From positions 1 to 5,392 of the forward strand of contig CAMVRH010000069.1 of NCBI GenBank assembly GCA_947169835.1: a stretch of DNA of 5,392 bases. The letters run 5' to 3'. A program made the position numbers and the translations under genes. The stretch comes from an uncultured Lachnospira sp. (GTDB taxonomy: Bacteria; Bacillota; Clostridia; Lachnospirales; Lachnospiraceae). Of the stretch, positions 4,612-5,392 are shown one piece after another; the stretch's first letter is position 1; each line of letters opens with the position of its first letter. A model generated the notes under the pieces. That model saw only the letters and a program-made list of their open reading frames with translations. It searched no databases and was not told the origin of the DNA.

Positions 4612-5202
4612 TCATTTCCTTCTTAGCAAAGCATTAAACCAAATCACATCTCTATCCCTTCTAGTATCCTCACTCTGCCACACTTTAACCTTCTCCATAC
4701 CAGAAATCTCCCCCAACACTTCCTCAAACCTTTCCTCATTCATATCCAGGAAATGTCTCTCCAGCATTTCACCCTCGAAGTCGCCATACTTAAATGACAT
4801 ATACACTATTCCACCTGGCACTAGCGCATCTCTTATCTTCTCTATCACGCCACCCAAGGTTTCCCTCTCGCAGTGTAATAGCGAAGCACACGCCCACACG
4901 CCATCGAATTCATTTTTCCACTGTATATCATTAAAGTCTAAACACTCTACTTCTATACCCAGTTTCTCTTTTGCCATTTTACACATAGCTGGGGAACCAT
5001 CTATAGCTGTTACATTATAGCCTTTGTCTATAAATGCTTTTGTATCTCTTCCTGATCCGCAGCCTAAGTCTAGGATTTTTGCGCCCTTGGGGATTAGGGA
5101 TAGGAAGTCAGTATAAAGGTACTCCACTTCTGCGTTCACTGTGGAGCTGAAGAATTCTTCTGTGTTGTTTTCGTAATAGGCTTTTGTTTTAGTATTCATC
5201 AT
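4612..5202 (-). CDS. Class I SAM-dependent methyltransferase
   Basis: A 196-residue cytoplasmic enzyme of the Rossmann-type methyltransferase fold (Methyltransf_25/11 style). Motif I is ILDLGCGSGRD (residues 43-53), the SAM-binding loop. The acidic residue for the SAM ribose is Asp68 in NVTAID. DFND (89-92) fits the adenine-contacting loop, and GVWACASLLHC (about 101-111) and VPGGIVYMSF (128-137) are motifs IV and VI. It is near the usual minimal length for the family, and no substrate-recognition domain is visible, so the substrate (small molecule, metalloid or protein) is unknown. Start choice: GAGG (5212-5209) touches the ATG at 5208 directly but is 6 nt from the ATG at 5202, so 5202 is preferred; ATG at 5199 is also possible. 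The start lies inside the last codons of the EF-hand gene, in another frame (14-bp overlap). The next gene begins 7 nt after the TGA stop. Confidence 0.92.
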   Translation of the reverse strand: MMNTKTKAYYENNTEEFFSSTVNAEVEYLYTDFLSLIPKGAKILDLGCGSGRDTKAFIDKGYNVTAIDGSPAMCKMAKEKLGIEVECLDFNDIQWKNEFDGVWACASLLHCERETLGGVIEKIRDALVPGGIVYMSFKYGDFEGEMLERHFLDMNEERFEEVLGEISGMEKVKVWQSEDTRRDRDVIWFNALLRRK

Positions 5203-5347
5203 CTTCATCCTCGTCTAAGTCTTCGTCATCGTATTCGTCTTCGTCAAAGGACTCGGACATGAAGCCTATTTCTGCGGCTTTTTCGATATCGTCAATTTCG
5301 CCGTCGTTGTCTAGGTCAAACATATCGCCAAATAGATCATCTGACAT
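5189..5347 (-). CDS. Small acidic single EF-hand protein
   Basis: A 52-residue protein beginning MSDDLFGDMF. Residues 11-22 read DLDNDGEIDDIE, a complete EF-hand calcium loop: Asp at 1, 3 and 5, Gly at 6, Ile at 8, Asp at 9 and Glu at 12. A helix-like stretch follows (KAAEIGFM), then an extremely acidic tail (about 34-52; mostly D and E, with two Y and one L). Short proteins of the type DLFDxDGDG are seen in clostridial genomes, but I know no assigned role. There is no signal peptide or membrane segment, so it is cytosolic. The start is well fixed: AGGAGG (5360-5355) lies 7 nt before ATG at 5347. The stop TAA (5191-5189) overlaps the methyltransferase start in another frame, so the two are probably translationally coupled. 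It may bind calcium, buffer metal, or act as a partner of the methyltransferase; the last is inference from gene order only. Confidence 0.85.
   Translation of the reverse strand: MSDDLFGDMFDLDNDGEIDDIEKAAEIGFMSESFDEDEYDDEDLDEDEDDEY
5209..5212 (-). promoter_or_regulatory. Ribosome binding site of the methyltransferase, inside the upstream coding sequence
   Basis: GAGG lies within acidic codons near the end of the EF-hand gene. It is 6 nt from the ATG at 5202 and 0 nt from the ATG at 5208, which decides the start in favour of 5202. Confidence 0.7.
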
Positions 5348-5354
5348 AGGAATA

Positions 5355-5360
5355 CCTCCT
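5355..5360 (-). promoter_or_regulatory. Ribosome binding site of the EF-hand gene
   Basis: AGGAGG lies 7 nt upstream of ATG at 5347. It is a near-ideal site and the best support that this very short reading frame is a real gene. Confidence 0.9.
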
Positions 5361-5388
5361 TACATATACTTATCTACATTTATATGTA
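5361..5388. promoter_or_regulatory. Inverted repeat in front of the EF-hand gene
   Basis: TACATATA (5361-5368) and TATATGTA (5381-5388) are exact reverse complements 12 bp apart. A second, nested dyad pairs CTACAT (5374-5379) with ATGTAG (5384-5389). It sits just upstream of the ribosome binding site, where an operator or leader hairpin would act. The minus strand also carries TATAAA here as a possible -10, but any -35 lies outside the window. Confidence 0.4.
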
Positions 5389-5392
5389 GTTC

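Noticed and set aside
1..5392. CRISPR array, tRNA, rRNA, insertion sequence or phage integration gene
   Set aside because: No regularly spaced repeats, no tRNA cloverleaf with CCA or TTC loop, no rRNA-like segment and no transposase or integrase motif was seen on either strand.

Overview
The window is AT-rich, and every gene I can support lies on the minus strand. Promoters are AT-rich, ribosome binding sites are strong GGAGG types, and terminators are intrinsic stem-plus-T-run types. Two secreted proteins carry very lysine-rich C-terminal parts, one of them a fibronectin-III-like domain. Together these suggest a low-GC anaerobic Firmicute, most likely of the Lachnospiraceae/Eubacteriales. 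That placement is inferred from style; no taxonomic marker gene is present.

Layout in the direction of transcription, right to left. (1) 5392-3877 is a compact unit. It holds a 52-residue acidic protein with one textbook EF-hand calcium loop (5347-5189), a class I SAM-dependent methyltransferase whose start overlaps the end of that small gene (5202-4612), and a secreted protein resembling the extracellular DUF4163/DUF3298 part of RsiV (4604-3909). A hairpin terminator follows at 3901-3877. (2) 3876-2465 is a single-gene unit: a DUF1016/YhcG-type PD-(D/E)XK nuclease (3725-2598, GTG start). It has its own TTGACA promoter and an upstream perfect dyad that matches the CRP/FNR-type pattern TGTGA-N6-TCACA. 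The stop codon is followed at once by a 94-nt element closed by a 12-bp inverted repeat, then by a terminator. (3) 2464-961 is a secreted tyrosine-phosphatase-like protein (2413-1001) with its own extended -10 promoter and a very strong GC terminator. (4) 960-1 is a secreted F5/8 type C (discoidin) protein (854-24). An FN3-like segment is inserted in its discoidin domain, and its reading frame meets a TAG but stays open past it to the window edge.

The proteins do not form one pathway. Three of them (phosphatase, discoidin protein, RsiV-like protein) are exported surface or extracellular proteins. The nuclease looks like an independent accessory or defence-type gene between them. The EF-hand/methyltransferase pair is co-translated by overlap.

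The most striking observation is inside the nuclease gene. Two perfect 25-bp palindromes lie exactly 99 bp (33 codons) apart, both begin on a codon boundary, and they share their outer and central bases. Their inner bases differ in a compensated way, so both stay perfect, and both encode I-x-x-S-V-x-x-K. Next in interest are the IR-bounded structured element behind the nuclease, the CRP/FNR-like dyad in front of it, and the apparent amber interruption of the discoidin gene.
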